This document shows positions 4,178-5,392 of a DNA stretch of 5,392 nt, piece by piece. Within the stretch, counting starts at the first letter, position 1; each line of letters begins with the position of its first letter. Source of the DNA: Candidatus Rhodoferax bjergmarkensis (lineage in GTDB: Bacteria; Pseudomonadota; Gammaproteobacteria; Burkholderiales; Burkholderiaceae_C). Location: contig JADJFX010000023.1 of assembly GCA_016708345.1 (NCBI GenBank), positions 1 to 5,392 on the forward strand. The letters are read 5' to 3'. The position numbers were made by a program, and so were the translations under genes. The notes under the pieces are model-generated. The model was given only the letters and a program-made list of their open reading frames with translations, was not told the origin of the DNA and made no database searches.

Positions 4178-5392
4178 AGCGACTTACTTCCAGCTTCTCT
4201 ATGGTTATTGGGTACAGCTTTGCACCCATGCCGCCAACACGATAGAACCGCGCCCGCTTTCCATCGGCCCCCGGTGCTGGCAATGCCCCAAGGTCTTGCA
4301 GCACATCGAGCGCCCGCTTGAAGTCAAACCCTTTCAAGGCTTCGCGCATTCCATCCGCTGTGAAAAGATATTCCCGGCCATCGCCGTTACTGCGCCACCA
4401 GCCCGCCCGATCCCGAACGGTCAATTCGCCGGTGTAGTCCACATTTGAAAAGCGTGCATCGCCATGCCGTTCAATAAAGCCTTGCACCTTTTCTGCAATC
4501 TGCCTGCGCTCATTGTTGCCCTCGCCACGATCAGCCTGCCACAGCTTGAAGGTTTGCGCCGCTGCCTTGATCGCATCGCCAACTGACCAGCCGGTAATGC
4601 CGTACTCGGTCGCCAGCTCGCCTGCCATGCCGATCAATGCAAACCGCGCCGCCGCCCGCTTGTGTTGACCTTCGGTGCCATCGGTTGCGAATAGTGGCAG
4701 TGCCTTGATTTTTTCCAGCTCGGCGCAATAGTCCGCTGTATCGCGTGTCAGCTTTTCCAGGAATGCCCGGCCTGCATGTCCGTGGTGTTGCACTGCAGTC
4801 CGCTTGATCGCATCTGAAAACGCCGCCGGGCTTGTTGCGTCGTGCAAGGTGTCCCATGCCCCATAGGTCTGCGCCGCTGGAAGGTCCAACAGTCGTACAG
4901 ATTGCCCCGCTTTTGCCCTGAATCCGCCCTCTTGCATGGCCGTTGCAATGGTGCGCTCACCACTGGATATGACAAAGCAGCGCCAGCGGGTTACGCTGCG
5001 TGCATTGCCGCTGCGGCTTGCGCGTTGTTTGCCCGATCCATTGCCCAGCGAATAAACGATGTTCCCGATTTCCTTCGGGTCACACTCGCTGATTTCATCC
5101 AGCGCCAGCAAGCAATCATTGAACATCGCCGCCGCGCCTTCCATGCCGTTTGCCGTTGCGCGCCAACTGCGCTTGAATCCAGGCCCGCCCCATGTTGCAC
5201 ATGCTGCCTCGATCAAGGTGGTTTTGCCCGTACTCGAATCACCCACAACATGAACCCCGCCGCCCTCGGCATTGCACCTGGCTAGCATTGGCCCTGTGAA
5301 TGATGCCGACACTGCAAACCTCAACAACGGATTGCCTACGGCCCTTGCTGCGATGCCTTCGCGCCAGCCTGCCAGCGTCCCGGCCTGTGTGT
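4167..5392 (-). CDS. Primase-helicase, C-terminal DUF927 ATPase (enters from the right edge)
   Basis: This is the 407-residue C-terminal part of the same replication protein. Numbered from the right edge, a Walker A motif GDSSTGKTT lies at about 50-58 and a Walker B motif CLLALDE at about 93-99. They are followed by the conserved WRCFVISSGERT segment and RLLDLPA, all features of the DUF927 family of AAA-like helicases found next to phage and plasmid primases. The last 130 residues or so look like a winged-helix-type DNA-binding tail (REYLFTADGMREALKGFDF, ALDVLQDLGALP). The predicted role is ATP-driven unwinding at the replication origin, coupled to the N-terminal Toprim primase. A TTG at 5327 is not a real start, because coding continues to the window edge. 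The TGA stop at 4167-4169 overlaps the next gene's ATG region by 11 bases, which suggests translational coupling. Confidence 0.9.
   Translation of the reverse strand, partial: TQAGTLAGWREGIAARAVGNPLLRFAVSASFTGPMLARCNAEGGGVHVVGDSSTGKTTLIEAACATWGGPGFKRSWRATANGMEGAAAMFNDCLLALDEISECDPKEIGNIVYSLGNGSGKQRASRSGNARSVTRWRCFVISSGERTIATAMQEGGFRAKAGQSVRLLDLPAAQTYGAWDTLHDATSPAAFSDAIKRTAVQHHGHAGRAFLEKLTRDTADYCAELEKIKALPLFATDGTEGQHKRAAARFALIGMAGELATEYGITGWSVGDAIKAAAQTFKLWQADRGEGNNERRQIAEKVQGFIERHGDARFSNVDYTGELTVRDRAGWWRSNGDGREYLFTADGMREALKGFDFKRALDVLQDLGALPAPGADGKRARFYRVGGMGAKLYPITIEKLEVSRYGA

Larger units (their letters stand above)
1..5392. other. Apparent complete circular replicon, opened inside the primase-helicase gene
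   Basis: On the minus strand the left edge ends in a DUF927-type N-terminal segment (last residues VIFQSG, plus one base of the next codon). The right edge starts with two bases followed by TQAGTLAGWREG, the usual continuation of that domain. Joining base 1 to base 5392 completes a GAC codon and keeps the frame, giving one protein of normal architecture with no stop at the junction. The simplest reading is a circular plasmid or circular form of an integrative element, 5392 bp long. A head-to-tail tandem array in a chromosome would look the same. The junction itself is not spanned by the sequence given. Confidence 0.8.

Noticed and set aside
4842..5285. 147-codon plus-strand open frame
   Set aside because: It lies antisense to the Walker A and Walker B coding region of the helicase, which has clear motifs.

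Overview
The window looks like one complete small circular replicon of 5392 bp, cut open inside its largest gene. All convincing protein-coding genes read on the minus strand. The left edge ends in the N-terminal half of a DUF927 helicase domain. The right edge begins, in the same reading frame, with the C-terminal half of the same domain. Joining base 5392 to base 1 completes one codon (Asp) and a continuous protein. Gene content and moderately high GC point to a plasmid-like or phage-satellite-like element of Pseudomonadota, perhaps a betaproteobacterium. That host assignment is inferred from family resemblance only.

Layout in transcription order (minus strand): a 63-aa AlpA-like helix-turn-helix protein (2058-1867); then a primase-helicase of about 988 aa, made of an N-terminal primase-type region (from about 1767 or 1740), a Toprim domain, an acidic Pro/Ala/Glu-rich linker and a DUF927 ATPase. 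This gene runs through base 1 to base 5392 and stops at 4167. A 217-aa protein (4177-3524) follows with an 11-base overlap; it has repetitive N-terminal coding and a C-terminal Cys cluster. The primase-helicase reading frame is broken once, by an apparent one-base loss in a G run near 1078. The downstream frame has no start codon before its Toprim motifs, so the two pieces belong together.

About 1.4 kb (2113-3523) has no convincing gene and is dense in DNA signals. It holds a bidirectional terminator, a perfect DnaA box, repeated TTTACCTATGAA-type iterons, and four tandem 9-13 bp doublets. The doublets flank a 24-bp stretch resembling the 3' end of a tRNA-Ser gene, which is an attP-like layout. 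Further along are a minus-strand terminator, three diverged copies of a hairpin-bearing repeat, and an inverted repeat with alternating CG tracts around a G-run-rich segment. A second repeat family (GGGGTATCA and its inverse) lies inside the 217-aa gene, and one GATACCCC copy lies near the putative origin.

Inferred biology: DnaA and/or the primase-helicase open and prime the origin, the AlpA-like protein regulates, and the 217-aa protein is an unassigned partner of the replication gene. No integrase, relaxase, capsid, toxin-antitoxin or partition gene is visible. The attP-like site is therefore either a relic or a sign that recombinase is supplied in trans.
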